Positions 5,361-5,705 of a stretch of 5,705 nucleotides of DNA are shown piece after piece. Every line of letters begins with the position of its first letter. The first letter of the stretch is position 1. The translations under genes and the position numbers were made by a program. The notes beneath the pieces were generated by a model. That model did not search any database. It saw only the letters and a list, made by a program, of their open reading frames with translations, and was not told where the DNA came from. The DNA is from an uncultured Clostridia bacterium (GTDB taxonomy: Bacteria; Bacillota; Clostridia; Christensenellales; Pumilibacteraceae), in NCBI GenBank assembly GCA_934247335.1, contig CAKQJJ010000106.1, forward strand, positions 1-5,705, read 5' to 3'.

Positions 5361-5705
5361 ATGAGAAAATTCGATACAAAAGTTCAACATCTGAAATACA
5401 AAGTGTTGCGTGAAGTGGCAAGAGAAGCGTGGAACGATACGCTTGCCGAAAACGCAATCGATATTCCGAAGGTCATCGTTCCCGGAAAAATACCCACGAT
5501 GCGTTGCTGCGTTTACAAAGAACGCGCCATCCTTGCCGAGCGCGTAAAGCTTGCCATGGGCGGAAATAAAGCCAATCCCAACGTTATCGAGGTAATCGAC
5601 ATCGCGTGCGACGAATGCCCCATGGGCGGCTACGAAGTGACCAACGCATGCCGCGGCTGCCTGGCTCACCGTTGCGAGGACGCATGTCGTTTCGGCGCCA
5701 TTACG
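5361..5705 (+). CDS. Group B [FeFe]-hydrogenase, N-terminal part (3' truncated)
   Basis: The first 115 codons of a protein whose frame is still open at the window end. The N-terminus (MRKFDTKVQHLKYKVLREV, then PTMRCCVYKERA with Cys49-Cys50, then AMGG and NPNVIEVIDIACDECPMGG with Cys83 and Cys86) is what I recognise as the conserved leader of group B monomeric [FeFe]-hydrogenases in Clostridia. A ferredoxin-like motif follows: Cys97, Cys100, Cys105 and Cys109, spaced CX2CX4CX3C, with a four-residue middle gap and Arg rather than the usual Pro after the last Cys. The H-cluster domain would lie downstream and cannot be checked here. The predicted role is fermentative H2 production, or possibly uptake, with ferredoxin; group B enzymes are little studied. 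The equivalent gene in Ruminococcus albus is, as I recall, called hydA2. Placement directly after the HydS-phosphatase pair suggests it is part of the regulated unit. Confidence 0.85.
   Translation, partial: MRKFDTKVQHLKYKVLREVAREAWNDTLAENAIDIPKVIVPGKIPTMRCCVYKERAILAERVKLAMGGNKANPNVIEVIDIACDECPMGGYEVTNACRGCLAHRCEDACRFGAIT

Noticed and set aside
1..5705. Looked for CRISPR repeats, insertion sequences, tRNA or rRNA genes and attachment sites.
   Set aside because: Genes fill nearly the whole window, no repeated unit or terminal inverted repeat was seen, and the longest non-coding stretch is 58 bases.

Overview
The window looks like part of the chromosome of a strictly anaerobic, fermentative Clostridia-type Bacillota (Firmicutes) bacterium, probably a gut or rumen relative of the ruminococci. 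The evidence is the gene content: a clostridial/enteric-type AdhE, two families of [FeFe]-hydrogenase and stand-alone thioredoxin-like [2Fe-2S] ferredoxins. AAGGAG-like ribosome binding sites and very tight gene packing agree. No sequence search was run, so genus and species are not claimed.

All six genes are on the + strand. (1) Bases 1-1160 hold the C-terminal, iron-dependent alcohol dehydrogenase half of AdhE; its 5' end is outside the window. (2) Bases 1160-1909 encode an aminoglycoside-phosphotransferase-fold small-molecule kinase, whose start codon overlaps the adhE stop (TAATG). (3) A 58-base AT-rich gap, the only real intergenic space, carries a weak candidate promoter and a strong RBS. 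(4) Bases 1968-2210 and 2214-2483 encode two small, paralogous thioredoxin-like [2Fe-2S] ferredoxins. (5) Bases 2511-4184 encode a putative sensory [FeFe]-hydrogenase (HydS, group C type): two [4Fe-4S] motifs, a divergent H-cluster domain, a further four-cysteine Fe-S module, a PAS domain and a helical tail. (6) Bases 4177-5349, overlapping hydS by 8 bases, encode a SpoIIE/PP2C-type serine/threonine phosphatase with an uncharacterised C-terminal domain. (7) Bases 5361-5705 are the first 115 codons of a group B [FeFe]-hydrogenase, cut by the window end.

The likely theme is control of fermentative electron disposal. AdhE turns acetyl-CoA into ethanol and consumes NADH, while the [FeFe]-hydrogenase would dispose of electrons as H2. 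The sensory hydrogenase and overlapping phosphatase look like a one-gene-step signalling pair: H2 or redox state is read at the altered H-cluster, passed through the extra Fe-S cluster and PAS domain, and output as protein dephosphorylation. The two small ferredoxins may carry electrons to or from these enzymes. Gaps of 3, 27, -8 and 11 bases from the first ferredoxin onward suggest one transcript. The phosphatase's substrate is not visible here.
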